Shown here one piece after another: positions 8,957 to 18,191 of a DNA stretch of 64,000 bases (position 1 is its first letter; each line of letters starts with the position of its first letter). The position numbers and the translations under genes were made by a program. The notes below the pieces were generated by a model. It did not search any database. It saw nothing but the letters and a program-made list of their open reading frames with translations, and was not told the DNA's origin. This stretch comes from Kordiimonas gwangyangensis DSM 19435 = JCM 12864 (GTDB lineage: Bacteria; Pseudomonadota; Alphaproteobacteria; Sphingomonadales; Kordiimonadaceae), in the NCBI RefSeq assembly GCF_000375545.1, contig NZ_AQXF01000001.1, forward strand, positions 172,892 to 236,891, in the 5' to 3' direction.

Positions 8957-10847
8957 TACTGTTGCTCTCTTCCTCGGCGATTAGGGGCAGGCGGATTATA
9001 AACTCGGTCCCCTTGCCTTCTTCGCTTTCAAACGTGATCGTACCGTCGTGATGCTCGACCACTCGTTTTACAATCGCAAGGCCCGCGCCGGTACCCCCAC
9101 CATACGCGCCGGTACCGTGCAGGCGGCGGAACATATCAAACACTTTCGTGCGGTGTTCCGGCGCGATGCCAATACCGTTATCCTTCACCCTGAATTCTAT
9201 ATGTCGGGCGCTAGCTTCGCCAGTGATCTCGACAATTTTATCTTCCTGCTCGTTATATTTTATCCCGTTGGTGATGAGATTGCGGAAAATGGTCGTCAGG
9301 CACACCGCTGACATACGGCCTGCGGGTAAAGCGCCTTTCACCGTCACCGCTGCATTTTGTTCCTTGATGAACGGGTCGATCTCCTCAAGCACCGCTGAAA
9401 TGGCCTGATGCGGCGTGCAGCGATCCGCTTTCTCCAACCGGCGTTCGATACGGGAATATTCGCGCAGGTCGTCGATCAGATGCTCCATCCGCACCGACAG
9501 TTCGGCGATGGTTTTCAGGTCTTCCTGATATTCTTCGTCCAGTTCCTCAAGACAGTCTTCAAGGAGGATGGAGGCCAGGTTATGCACCCCGCGCACCGGC
9601 TCCTTGAGGTCGTGCGCCGCGATATAGACAAACTGATCGAGCGCCTCGTTGGAGCGCGCGAGCTTCTCGTTAAGAAGCTTCTGCGCCTCACGCGCTTGCT
9701 TGGCTTCCGTTACGTCCTGCGCCACGACAGCCGCGCCCGTAACCACACCACGCAAGTTGCGAATGGGGGAGAAGGACATGCTGATATCTGCCTCATGCCC
9801 GTCCGGGTGTTTGTAGCGCAGCTCATGATGCCGCACGGAATGACCTTTCTCCACGCTATCCAGGATAGCCGCGATGCCACCCTTCTTGCCATCCTTGCCC
9901 GGCAGCAAGATGGAGGCTGGCCAACCGATCGCCTTTTCCTGCCCCATACCAAAAATGGTTTCAGCCCCCGGTGTCCAGGTCTCGATTGTGCCCATCATAT
10001 CGACACTGAAAATACCGTCATCCACGGCCTCGATGGTAGCGATGAGGCGACGGCGTTCACTCGCCACCTTCACCCGTTCCGACACATCAACGATGGTGGC
10101 GATCACCACAAGTTCAGGGTCGTCCTCAACCGCCGTCAGGCCGATCTCGACCGGAAAATGGCTGCCATCCTTGCGCTCGGCATATAGTTCGCGCCCCTGC
10201 CCCATGGGCCGGGATTTCATGTCGGAATAGAAGACCGCCCGGTGGCTTGGGTGCCGTTCGCGCACATTGGCGGGCACCAGTATCTCGACCGGCTGTCCAA
10301 TAAGCTCGGCCTCCGAATAGCCGAACAGGCCGGTAGCCGCCGGGTTCACGAGCTTGATGCGGCCATAACCATCCACCCCAATCACCGCGGGGGAGATTTT
10401 GCCAAGCACCAGTTCAAGCCGGGCGGTTTTCTGTTCAAGCTCGCGTGTGCGCTCCGCCACCTGCCGTTCAAGCTGCTTTTGCGACGGGATGGCCACCGCC
10501 ACAGGGATAAGCCGCCACACGGCAACCGCCGTGAAAAACGACACAATCGCCGTGGCGATTTTCGCAATACCCGACAGGCCATAGGTGCCGTGCCAGACCG
10601 TGATGATGCTGAAGATATGGGTGACGCCGCACAGGAAGATAAAGGCGGAGAACAGGTAGAAGACGTTGCTGAACTTGATATCGTCACGCTTCTTGAGAAA
10701 AGCCACAAGGCTAAGCGGAATACTGAAGTAGGATATGGCAATCAGCGCGTCTGACAGCACGTGAGTCCAGAGCACTTCTGGCGCCCACATATAGCAATAG
10801 CCGTGCGGCATGAACTGGTCGGAAAAGAGATTTTCAATCAGGCTCAT
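8949..10847 (-). CDS. Ethylene-receptor-like sensor histidine kinase (EBD-PAS-PAS-HisKA-HATPase)
   Basis: A 632-residue membrane kinase. Residues ~15-122 form three hydrophobic helices matching the ethylene-binding domain of plant ETR1: 'SDALIAISYFSIP' and 'FIFLCGVTHIF' parallel ETR1 'SDFFIALAYFSIP' and 'FIVLCGATHLI'. All seven ETR1 pocket residues are present with identical spacing: D33, Y40, I43, P44, I70, C73, H77 (ETR1 D25, Y32, I35, P36, I62, C65, H69). C and H are the copper ligands in ETR1. A short coiled coil follows (124-150), then two PAS domains (~153-265 and ~273-390), a HisKA-type helix with 'YIAAHDLKEPVRGVHNL' and an HATPase domain ('NLITNGIKYN', 'DNGIGIAPEH', 'GAGLAIV'). It overlaps the response-regulator gene by 8 bases. 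Ethylene binding is an inference from residue conservation. Confidence 0.9.
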   Translation of the reverse strand: MSLIENLFSDQFMPHGYCYMWAPEVLWTHVLSDALIAISYFSIPLSLVAFLKKRDDIKFSNVFYLFSAFIFLCGVTHIFSIITVWHGTYGLSGIAKIATAIVSFFTAVAVWRLIPVAVAIPSQKQLERQVAERTRELEQKTARLELVLGKISPAVIGVDGYGRIKLVNPAATGLFGYSEAELIGQPVEILVPANVRERHPSHRAVFYSDMKSRPMGQGRELYAERKDGSHFPVEIGLTAVEDDPELVVIATIVDVSERVKVASERRRLIATIEAVDDGIFSVDMMGTIETWTPGAETIFGMGQEKAIGWPASILLPGKDGKKGGIAAILDSVEKGHSVRHHELRYKHPDGHEADISMSFSPIRNLRGVVTGAAVVAQDVTEAKQAREAQKLLNEKLARSNEALDQFVYIAAHDLKEPVRGVHNLASILLEDCLEELDEEYQEDLKTIAELSVRMEHLIDDLREYSRIERRLEKADRCTPHQAISAVLEEIDPFIKEQNAAVTVKGALPAGRMSAVCLTTIFRNLITNGIKYNEQEDKIVEITGEASARHIEFRVKDNGIGIAPEHRTKVFDMFRRLHGTGAYGGGTGAGLAIVKRVVEHHDGTITFESEEGKGTEFIIRLPLIAEEESNSNE

Positions 10848-10973
10848 AAACCTTCCCGCTGCGCTCAGGCGCTACCCTGATCCGAATATTTTTCTATAGC
10901 GTAAACAGGTTAGTAACTATCAGGCGATTAAGCTCTCGGCGCAACAGGCAATTGGTTCAGGGGCACCCACAAC

Positions 10974-11858
10974 ATGTTTTTCCGGTACGCGAGTGTCGCA
11001 TCAGCTGCACTCCTCACTTCGTCATTTCCTGCACAGTCCGCAGCGGCAGATGAAAGCCTTTTTGGCAGCAGCAAACTCCTGGCCACGCCCGGCGTGATAC
11101 AGGTTGAAGGCGCCGGCGGCGCCGGCCTTTCCACATGGGCGATGATCTCAGGCTACGGCTCCAACCGTGAGATTGGCGCGAGTGCCCACCACACCTATGT
11201 AACGACCGATGATTTTACCCTGAACGCAACCGGCGTGACCGTGGGCTTCTTCGACCGGGTGGAACTTTCCTTCACCCGCCAGTGGTTCGACACCGGTGAC
11301 GCAGGTGGGCGCCTCGGCCTCGGTGAAGGCTTCAACTTCAACCAGGATATTGTGGGTGCAAAAGTCCGCCTGTTTGGTGACGCCGTTTACGCGCAGGACA
11401 CATGGCTGCCGCAGGTATCCGCCGGTATTCAATATAAGAAAGCCAGCGAAGGCGCGATTGTACGTGCCGTGGGTGCCGAGGATGACGATGGGTTCGACTA
11501 CTACCTCACCGCCAGCAAGATCTTCCTTGATAAAAGCCTTGTTGTCTCCGCCGCTGCACGGCTGACGGAAGCCAACCAGTTTGGCCTGCTCGGCTTTGGT
11601 GGCCCGAACGGTGGCCATAGCGTGCAGTTTGAGGGCTCCGCCGTTTACCTGCTGTCACAGGATTTTGCTGTTGGTTTCGACTATCGCACCAAGCCGGATA
11701 ATCTGGCCTTCGCGGAAGAAGACGACGCCATGGCGGCCTATGTGGTGTGGCTACCCAGCAAACATGTGACCGTCACCGGCGCGCTCACTGACCTTGGCGA
11801 TATCGCGCTTCAGGGCGGCCAGCAAGGCTTCTATCTTTCCCTCCAGCTCGGGTTCTAG
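10974..11858 (+). CDS. DUF3034-family exported (probable outer-membrane) protein
   Basis: A 294-residue protein with a signal peptide ending near 'SFPAQSAAA'. The mature part begins 'LFGSSKLLATPGVIQVEGAG', and glycine/aromatic-rich amphipathic strands run to a terminal phenylalanine ('YLSLQLGF'), typical of an outer-membrane beta-barrel. The features fit the DUF3034 family, whose function is unknown. It ends 3 bases before an exported truncated haemoglobin gene and is surely co-transcribed with it, suggesting a joint envelope function. Confidence 0.78.
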   Translation: MFFRYASVASAALLTSSFPAQSAAADESLFGSSKLLATPGVIQVEGAGGAGLSTWAMISGYGSNREIGASAHHTYVTTDDFTLNATGVTVGFFDRVELSFTRQWFDTGDAGGRLGLGEGFNFNQDIVGAKVRLFGDAVYAQDTWLPQVSAGIQYKKASEGAIVRAVGAEDDDGFDYYLTASKIFLDKSLVVSAAARLTEANQFGLLGFGGPNGGHSVQFEGSAVYLLSQDFAVGFDYRTKPDNLAFAEEDDAMAAYVVWLPSKHVTVTGALTDLGDIALQGGQQGFYLSLQLGF

Positions 11859-11861
11859 ACC

Positions 11862-12293
11862 ATGAAAGTTTTCAAACACCTTGTGCTCGCAGGCATGATT
11901 GCCGCCACCCCGGCCGCCACCACACAAACCGCGATGGCCGACAGCCTTTTCGAGGACCTGGGCGGCATGACGAAGATCGAGCGCATCACCTCGCGGCTTC
12001 TTGACCTCACGTTCACTGACCCGCGCACAGCACCCCAGTTCAAGCAAACCAAGCGCGACCGGCTGGAAAAATTGCTCAATGACCAGTTCTGCGAGCTGAC
12101 GGGCGGCCCCTGCAAATACAAGGGCGTGAACATGAAAAAGTCGCACATCAAGCTGGGCATCACCGAGCGGGAGTTCAACGCGATGGTGGAACAGCTGCAG
12201 GCCGCGATGGATGCGGAAGATGTGCCCTACCACACCCAGAACCGGTTCCTTGCCCTGCTTGCCCCCATGAAGCGGGACATTGTAGAGCGCTAA
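11862..12293 (+). CDS. Exported group I truncated haemoglobin
   Basis: A 143-residue protein with a signal peptide (residues 1-26, 'TQTAMA' cleavage) before a truncated-haemoglobin fold. 'SLFEDLGGMTKIERIT' is the family opening (AB corner), and 'MKKSHIKLGITEREFNAMV' holds the proximal haem-ligating histidine (H95) and the following helix. Two cysteines (C77, C84, 'FCELTGGPCKY') flank the segment before the F helix. Export is unusual for a globin and implies a periplasmic role, such as nitric-oxide or oxygen chemistry or haem handling. It is the second gene of a pair with the DUF3034 barrel. It is convergent with a kinase gene 2 bases away. Confidence 0.88.
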   Translation: MKVFKHLVLAGMIAATPAATTQTAMADSLFEDLGGMTKIERITSRLLDLTFTDPRTAPQFKQTKRDRLEKLLNDQFCELTGGPCKYKGVNMKKSHIKLGITEREFNAMVEQLQAAMDAEDVPYHTQNRFLALLAPMKRDIVER

Positions 12294-12295
12294 GC

Positions 12296-13417
12296 CTAGA
12301 CCGCTTCGCGGATAGCCTCAGCGCCGCTGTAGGGCAGGCTCGGCAGTTCGATCGTCACCTTGGTGCCCTGCCATTTGACGGAACTGATCTTCATACTGCC
12401 GCCCAGCAGCACGCAGAATTTATCCACCAGCGGCAAGCCAAGGCCCGTTCCCTCATAGGTGCGGGCCATGCGGCGGTCAACCTGTACGAAGGGCTTCATC
12501 GCAAGCGACAACTCCTTCTCGGTCATGCCAACGCCGCTATCTGACACAATCAGCGCAAATCCGCCTGCCTTCAGCGAAGCTGATACGCTGACCTCACCCG
12601 CCTTGGGCGTGAATTTCACCGCGTTCGAGAGGATATTGAGCACCACCTGCTTGGTCATGCGGCGGTCAGAGCACACATGCCCCACCTCGCAAGCAAGGCG
12701 AATGCTCAACTCCTTCTCCTCAATCGTGCGCCGATGGAAGGCAACACATTCGTCAATCACTTCATCAAGATCAAAAATGCTGGGCTCGGCGATCATTTTG
12801 CCAGCCTCGAGCCGCGACATATCAAGAATGTCGTTGATGATGCTGAGAAGATGCCGTCCGCTATTGGCGACAATATCCAGATATTCCTCGTACTTCTCTT
12901 CCGGGCAATTGCGGTTCGTTTGCAGCATCTCGGTGAAGCCGATAACGGCATTGAGGGGCGTCCTCAGTTCATGGCCCATGGTAGCCAGAAACTCGGCTTT
13001 TGACCGGCTGGCTTCTTCCGCCCGCAGCGCAAGATTGCGCATCTCATTCACGAGGCTTTTAAGCTCTTCCTCTGCCGCTTCGCGCCGCCGAACCTCAAGC
13101 GCGACCGTGTGCACAGCGGGAAGCCACTTCGCAACGCCAATACCCATCAGGATGATGCCAGGGAAATAGATGAAAGGCAGCCATACCCCTTCAAGCTTGG
13201 GTTGGCCGATCAGCCAGCGATAAACCGGCTGGCCCCATGGCATTTCCTCGGAATAGTCGACAAACGCAGCGAACGCGATCGTGACCGCGCCCCAAAAAAT
13301 GGAGTGATAGCCATTGTCAACTTCTGAAAAGGCCTTGCGCCGGTAGAATAGGAAAATTGGCAGGCTTGCAATACTGAGGAAAAGCAGCAGTGTTGGATGC
13401 CATACATATGCAAGCAT
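12296..13417 (-). CDS. Membrane sensor histidine kinase (HisKA-HATPase)
   Basis: A ~373-residue kinase. Three hydrophobic segments (about 5-25, 38-55, 85-105) form a compact membrane sensor with little periplasmic mass, then a coiled coil (120-150), a HisKA domain with the phospho-histidine in 'EFLATMGHELRTPLNAVIGF' and an HATPase_c domain ('NILSNAVKFTP', 'DSGVGMTEKE', 'GTGLGLPLV'). ATG at 13417 is preferred to an upstream in-frame TTG at 13444, which would place charged residues before the first membrane helix. No response regulator is adjacent. The membrane module is not one I can name. Confidence 0.88.
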   Translation of the reverse strand: MLAYVWHPTLLLFLSIASLPIFLFYRRKAFSEVDNGYHSIFWGAVTIAFAAFVDYSEEMPWGQPVYRWLIGQPKLEGVWLPFIYFPGIILMGIGVAKWLPAVHTVALEVRRREAAEEELKSLVNEMRNLALRAEEASRSKAEFLATMGHELRTPLNAVIGFTEMLQTNRNCPEEKYEEYLDIVANSGRHLLSIINDILDMSRLEAGKMIAEPSIFDLDEVIDECVAFHRRTIEEKELSIRLACEVGHVCSDRRMTKQVVLNILSNAVKFTPKAGEVSVSASLKAGGFALIVSDSGVGMTEKELSLAMKPFVQVDRRMARTYEGTGLGLPLVDKFCVLLGGSMKISSVKWQGTKVTIELPSLPYSGAEAIREAV

Positions 13418-13487
13418 AGTTTCCCGACCAAGTTGGACCCCCAAGAATCAACTATGCGGAAATTTGGTAAAATTTTTCTTTCTTTTG

Positions 13488-15728
13488 TCAGGCTGCGCCA
13501 TTCTTTTCCGAAAATACCGGCAAATGCCGGATGCGGGGACCGCCAGCGCGCGCAAGCGCGGACAGCACGGCAGGTGCTGTGACGGGGATGGACATTTCGC
13601 CCATGCCCGCCGGGTCTTTGTCGCTATCGATGATCTCCACAATAATCTCTGCAGGCGCGTCCATCATGCGCAGCATGGGGTAGGTATCGAAATTCTGTGT
13701 TTGCACCTGCCCGCCCGCGACAATGATCTCCTGCCCGAACGCGGCGGAGATGCCGTCATTGATGCCGCCTTCCGCCTGCTTCACCACACCTTCCGGGTTA
13801 ATGACCGTGCCAATATCAACGGCACAGTAAACCCGGTGTACCTTGAAGCCGCCGCCGGACAGCTTCTCAACTTCCGCAACTTGTGCGCAGTAGCCACCAA
13901 AGGTGAAATGCCCGGCAATGCCCCGCGCAAACCCCTTGGGCATGGCCTTGCCCCAGCCCGCCATTTTAGCCACACGCTTCAGCACACCGGCCATGCGGCC
14001 CGTGTCAAAAACCGGGCCGCCATGCTGCGCGTAGGCTAGTTCCTGCGCGTCACCGAGTATCCTCAGGCGCATCTCAAGGGGGTCCATGTCCAGCTCAAGC
14101 GCGGCTTCGTCAAGGAAGGATTGCACAGCAAACGCGTTGGCTACGTGAGCGGGCGCGCGCCAACTGCCGCGCGGCATGCCCGACTTGGCGGGGAAATACT
14201 CATGGCGCAGGTTCGGCACAAGGCCCGCGGGGAAATCGTCGGTATAGAGCTCGGCTGTATACATCTCCTCCTCCGGTACACCGTCACGGCGATAGTATTT
14301 GGAGGCACTGGCCAGCCGGTGCTGCCAGCTGACCATGGTGCCGCGCTCATCAAAGCCTGCGATGATTTCATGGTGCCCGGCGGGGCGGTAAAGGTCGTGG
14401 CTCAGGTCATCTTCCCGTGTCCAGACCACCTTAACCGGCAAGCCGCATTCTTTTGAAACATAAACCGCCTCACCCACATGGTCGCTGGCGAGCCGCCGGC
14501 CAAAGCCGCCACCAAGGCGGGTGACCTCGACCTCAATCGCGCTACGGTTAATGCCGGTGAGGTCCGACGCGAGCCGGGATGCGCCCGATGGGTTCTGCAT
14601 CGGGCCAATGATCTTGATACTGTCTGCCATCACATGGGCAATGCAGTTTTGCACCTCAAGCTGCGCGTGGGAGACAAAGGGCTGCCGGTAGCGGCGGCTG
14701 ATCACCTTGGCATTCCGTTTCGCGGCGTCCACGTCGCCGTCACTGCGCACCACCTGCCCGGTCGGGCCATCAAGCAGCGCGGTGCACTGGGCGTCAAACC
14801 CCTCGGTGCTCTCATCAGCATAAGGGCCTTTGTCCCAGTCAATCACCAGCGCGTCGCGGCCCTTTTTCGCGGCCCAGAAATTCTCCGCCACCACAGCAAC
14901 GCCCGCGGCCAGATAGGTATACATCTTGTCGGTGTCCGGGCGCGGCAGCACCACCACATCCAGCACGCCGGGCACCTTGCGCGTGGCCGCGTCATCAAGC
15001 GATTTCACCATGCCGTCAAGGTAGGGTGAGCGCGCGATGAGCACGGTCTTGGCACCCGGATAGTGGGCATCAAGGCCGTAAACCGCGCGGCCCGTAACCA
15101 CATCCTTGTTGCCCAAGTGTTTTTGCGCCTTGCCGACGATCGACCAGTCTTCGCGCGCCACAAGCGTGGGCTTGAAGTCCGCGGGCAGTTGCACCTTGGC
15201 CGCATCCATCACCAGCATGGCGAAAGGCAGCGTCTCGCCTGTCTCGGTATTTGTCACCACGGATGCCTTGGCTGCTAATTTGTTCGGCGTAGTGCGCCAG
15301 CGCTCGGCCGCGGCCTGCAGGAACAGCGCGCGTGTGGTCGCACCCAGTTCGCGCACACCACCCCAGGCACGCGGTATGCTGGTGGAGCCACCGGCAAACT
15401 GCGGCACCACAGCCCATGTTAGGTTGCCGTCGTCGCCCTTCTTCAACCAAAGCGGCATGGTCACGGCCTCAACGCGGGCAAAGTCCGCGCCCATTTCCTC
15501 AGCGAACATCATGGGGATGGCGGTCAGCACCCCCTGGCCCATTTCGGGGCTGGGGCAGTAAATCCTGATACTGCCATCGGGGCCGACCTGCACCATGGGG
15601 GTGATGCTGCCCTCCCCCATCTCGGCATCGCTTGCGCGGGCGAGCTTTATAGTGGGGCCGATCATCATCAGGCCACCCAGTGCGGCGGTATAGCGAATGA
15701 AACCCCTGCGGCTGATGCCTGCTGTCAT
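13488..15728 (-). CDS. Tat-exported molybdopterin-binding aldehyde/xanthine dehydrogenase-family subunit (IorB-like)
   Basis: A ~746-residue large subunit of a molybdenum hydroxylase, like isoquinoline 1-oxidoreductase beta. The N-terminus 'SRRGFIRYTAALGG' is a twin-arginine signal, so the folded enzyme is exported. Family blocks include 'CPSPEMGQGVLTAIPMMFAE', 'TRLGGGFGRRLASDH', 'MPRGSWRAPAHVANAFAVQS' and near the end 'PAGMGEMSIPVTAPAV', whose GE holds the presumed catalytic glutamate. The start at 15728 is set by the very strong GGGGAGGGGATC just upstream. The usual [2Fe-2S] partner (IorA-like) is not adjacent on either side, so electron transfer needs a partner encoded elsewhere. The substrate is unknown. 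Confidence 0.88.
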   Translation of the reverse strand: MTAGISRRGFIRYTAALGGLMMIGPTIKLARASDAEMGEGSITPMVQVGPDGSIRIYCPSPEMGQGVLTAIPMMFAEEMGADFARVEAVTMPLWLKKGDDGNLTWAVVPQFAGGSTSIPRAWGGVRELGATTRALFLQAAAERWRTTPNKLAAKASVVTNTETGETLPFAMLVMDAAKVQLPADFKPTLVAREDWSIVGKAQKHLGNKDVVTGRAVYGLDAHYPGAKTVLIARSPYLDGMVKSLDDAATRKVPGVLDVVVLPRPDTDKMYTYLAAGVAVVAENFWAAKKGRDALVIDWDKGPYADESTEGFDAQCTALLDGPTGQVVRSDGDVDAAKRNAKVISRRYRQPFVSHAQLEVQNCIAHVMADSIKIIGPMQNPSGASRLASDLTGINRSAIEVEVTRLGGGFGRRLASDHVGEAVYVSKECGLPVKVVWTREDDLSHDLYRPAGHHEIIAGFDERGTMVSWQHRLASASKYYRRDGVPEEEMYTAELYTDDFPAGLVPNLRHEYFPAKSGMPRGSWRAPAHVANAFAVQSFLDEAALELDMDPLEMRLRILGDAQELAYAQHGGPVFDTGRMAGVLKRVAKMAGWGKAMPKGFARGIAGHFTFGGYCAQVAEVEKLSGGGFKVHRVYCAVDIGTVINPEGVVKQAEGGINDGISAAFGQEIIVAGGQVQTQNFDTYPMLRMMDAPAEIIVEIIDSDKDPAGMGEMSIPVTAPAVLSALARAGGPRIRHLPVFSEKNGAA

Positions 15729-15852
15729 GATCCCCTCCCCGTTCAAGGACGCCCGCGCGTGGGCAAGGCATTTGCGGATACTATAACAGTTTTAAGCCCG
15801 ATGCGCGCGTCAGCTTATCGCAAAGCACACGCAGGCTGGCGCAAAAGGGGCC

Positions 15853-16773
15853 CTAGAAAATACTGGTGTGGGTGAGCGAGGTGAACATCTCAAGCGCCGC
15901 CGTACCCACATAGGAGTTGCCGAAAGCGTCAAGCTCCGGCGCCCAGACGCAGACCGACATCTTGCCCGGCACCACTGCCAGAATGCCGCCGCCCACGCCG
16001 CTTTTCGCCGGCAGGCCCACGCGGTAGGCGAAGCTGCCCACGCTGTCATACATACCGCATGTCAGCATCACCGCATTGATACGCTTGGCCTGGCTTTTGG
16101 AAATGACCGAGGTTTCATGCACCGGCGAATAGCCACCGGCGGCGAGCGGCAGGCCCGCCAGCGCCAGGTCAGCACAGCTCATGGCCATGGCGCACTGGTA
16201 ACAGTAGGTGGCCAGAAGCTCCTCCACATCCATATGCACATTGCCGTAACCGCGCATCAGGTGCGCCATGGCGCGGTTGAGGCTGGCGTGCTCAAGCTCC
16301 GAATTGGCGACCACCATGTCGGCGTCCACCGTGTCGTTCATGGCAAGGAAGCTCAGGTAATTGCGGATGCGCGCCTTGGTGTCCCCCTTCAGGCTCATGA
16401 GAAGGTCAAGGGTCGCGAGCGCGCCGGGGTTGATGAAGGGGTTCCTTGGCACGCCGTGTTCCATCTCAAGCTTGATCATGGAATTGAAGCGGTCGCCCGA
16501 AGGTTCCTTGCCCACGCGGGTCCAGACCATGTCACCAAAATGGCTCATCACCAGTTGCAGCACAAAAAGCTTGGAGATGGACTGGATGGAAAAAGGCTCA
16601 TCCGCGTCGCCGGTCTTGTAGCTTTTGCCGTCCACCGTGTGCACGGCCATGCCGAACTTGCGCGCGTCCACGCCAGCAAGCGCGGGGATATAGTCCGCCA
16701 CCTTGCCTTTGCCAAACTTCGGCTCCACCGCCTCGCGGATATAATCCAGCACTGCCTGGTAATCCATTGCCAC
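15853..16773 (-). CDS. glsA: Glutaminase A
   Basis: A 306-residue serine-dependent glutaminase that hydrolyses glutamine to glutamate and ammonia. It belongs to the beta-lactamase-like fold, with the nucleophile/base pair in 'FSIQSISKLF' (S65 and K68). 'NPFINPGALAT', 'AMNDTVDADM' region residues and 'KSGVGGGILAVVPG' match the family, and the length is normal. GTG at 16773 is spaced 7 bases after AGGAGAG; an ATG two codons on is less well placed. It is probably monocistronic. Confidence 0.95.
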   Translation of the reverse strand: MAMDYQAVLDYIREAVEPKFGKGKVADYIPALAGVDARKFGMAVHTVDGKSYKTGDADEPFSIQSISKLFVLQLVMSHFGDMVWTRVGKEPSGDRFNSMIKLEMEHGVPRNPFINPGALATLDLLMSLKGDTKARIRNYLSFLAMNDTVDADMVVANSELEHASLNRAMAHLMRGYGNVHMDVEELLATYCYQCAMAMSCADLALAGLPLAAGGYSPVHETSVISKSQAKRINAVMLTCGMYDSVGSFAYRVGLPAKSGVGGGILAVVPGKMSVCVWAPELDAFGNSYVGTAALEMFTSLTHTSIF

Positions 16774-17075
16774 CGGTCAACTCTCCTCTGGCCTACCTCT
16801 ATGACGCTTACGCCGCCCTTGCCGGGAATTCAAGCCATGGTGAATGCTTGTATTTTTGTGGTCGCTCACCACATTTTAGCCCAAAGTTTCTGTGAAACAG
16901 GCGCGCCTGCGCCGTCAGCCCTTAGCCAAAGTCAAGGCAGCCATGCGCCTGGTGCGGCCAAATGGCGCTAGGCTTGGCGGGCAATTTATGGCACACAGGC
17001 ACGCAGAAAAAGAGGGTAGGCTAACCCGCTATGGCGTAGGCAATCATGCCGCCACGGCGCAAAAGGCACAATGCA

Positions 17076-18191
17076 ATGCAGACTGTTTTGGAAAACGATA
17101 TCGCCAGCACGCGTGACGTGGCTGAGGAAGCACTGGTCAAGAAAGGTGCGCACCCTGAAGCGGCGGACTTCCCCCTGAAGGAAGCACGCAAGCTGGTGCG
17201 TGACCTGTGGCAGCCCAATGTGCGCCTGTACTGGACCGATTTCCTCCTCTCCAACACGCTGGGTTGGGGCGCGCTTGTTGTCGCCGCCATGACGGCCTTG
17301 GGCTCCACCCTGCAGGTCCTTGCCTTCATCGTAGCCACCCTTGCGCTGTACCGCGCGGTGATCTTCACGCACGAACTGGCGCACCTGCGCCGCGGCACCT
17401 TCCAGTGGTTCCGCCGCGTGTGGAACGTCACCTGTGGTTTCCCGATGCAGGTGCCTGCCTATTCCTATGCCGATGTGCATATCGACCACCACAAGCCGCA
17501 GATTTACGGCACCGAGGAAGACGGCGAATACCTGCCGTTCGCTGTGGACGAGCCGTGGAAAATTGTCGCCTTTGTCGCGCAAGCCTTCCTTGTGCCGGGC
17601 CTTCTGTTCCTGCGCTCCATCGTGCTTGTACCGCTGATGGTGGTGAGCAAGGGCATCCGCCACTATGTGTGGAAACGCCTGAGCTCGCTCGTGATCGATT
17701 ACCGCTACCTGCGCCCCGAACCGCGCCCGGGCCAGGCAACTGACTGGCTGCTGGAGGACGTGTTCACCGCCATATACGCCTACGCTGCACTTGTGCTGAC
17801 GGTAATGGGCATCCTGCCGCTTGAAATTGTTGCCACTTGGTACGCGGTGACCGTGGCCATTTTCCTCCTCAATGCACTGCGCACACTTGCCGCACACGCT
17901 TACCGCAATGGTGGCCGTGAACGCATGACCCAGCAGGAAGAATTCCTCGACAGTGTGGACGTGCCGGGCAACCGCTATATCACGCCGCTCTGGGCGCCTG
18001 TGGGCCTCAGGTTCCACGCCACGCACCACCTGTTCCCGGGCATGCCCTACCACAACCTTGAAATCGCGCATGAAAGGTTGAAGGCTGAGCTGCCGGACAA
18101 CCGGCTCTACCTCGCCGCCACGCGCAAGAACCTTGGTGTGGCTGTGGCCCAGCTTTGGCGCGAAGCCAAGGAAGCCAAACGCGCTGCCTAA
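17076..18191 (+). CDS. Membrane fatty-acid desaturase/hydroxylase family protein
   Basis: A ~371-residue integral membrane di-iron enzyme. It has three histidine boxes: H99-ELA-H103 ('FTHELAHL'), H135-x2-HH ('DVHIDHHK') and 'FHATHHLFPGMPYHN' near residue 310-325. Hydrophobic helices lie at ~60-95, ~165-190 and ~230-265. It probably introduces a double bond or hydroxyl into acyl chains; the regiospecificity cannot be read. ATG at 17076 follows AAAAGG with 8 bases spacing; an in-frame ATG at 17046 would add ten basic residues. Its stop codon overlaps that of the convergent DUF1697 gene. Confidence 0.88.
   Translation: MQTVLENDIASTRDVAEEALVKKGAHPEAADFPLKEARKLVRDLWQPNVRLYWTDFLLSNTLGWGALVVAAMTALGSTLQVLAFIVATLALYRAVIFTHELAHLRRGTFQWFRRVWNVTCGFPMQVPAYSYADVHIDHHKPQIYGTEEDGEYLPFAVDEPWKIVAFVAQAFLVPGLLFLRSIVLVPLMVVSKGIRHYVWKRLSSLVIDYRYLRPEPRPGQATDWLLEDVFTAIYAYAALVLTVMGILPLEIVATWYAVTVAIFLLNALRTLAAHAYRNGGRERMTQQEEFLDSVDVPGNRYITPLWAPVGLRFHATHHLFPGMPYHNLEIAHERLKAELPDNRLYLAATRKNLGVAVAQLWREAKEAKRAA

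Noticed and set aside
16986..18071. 361-codon open frame opposite the desaturase
   Set aside because: Histidine- and arginine-rich shadow of the desaturase gene, which has three intact histidine boxes.
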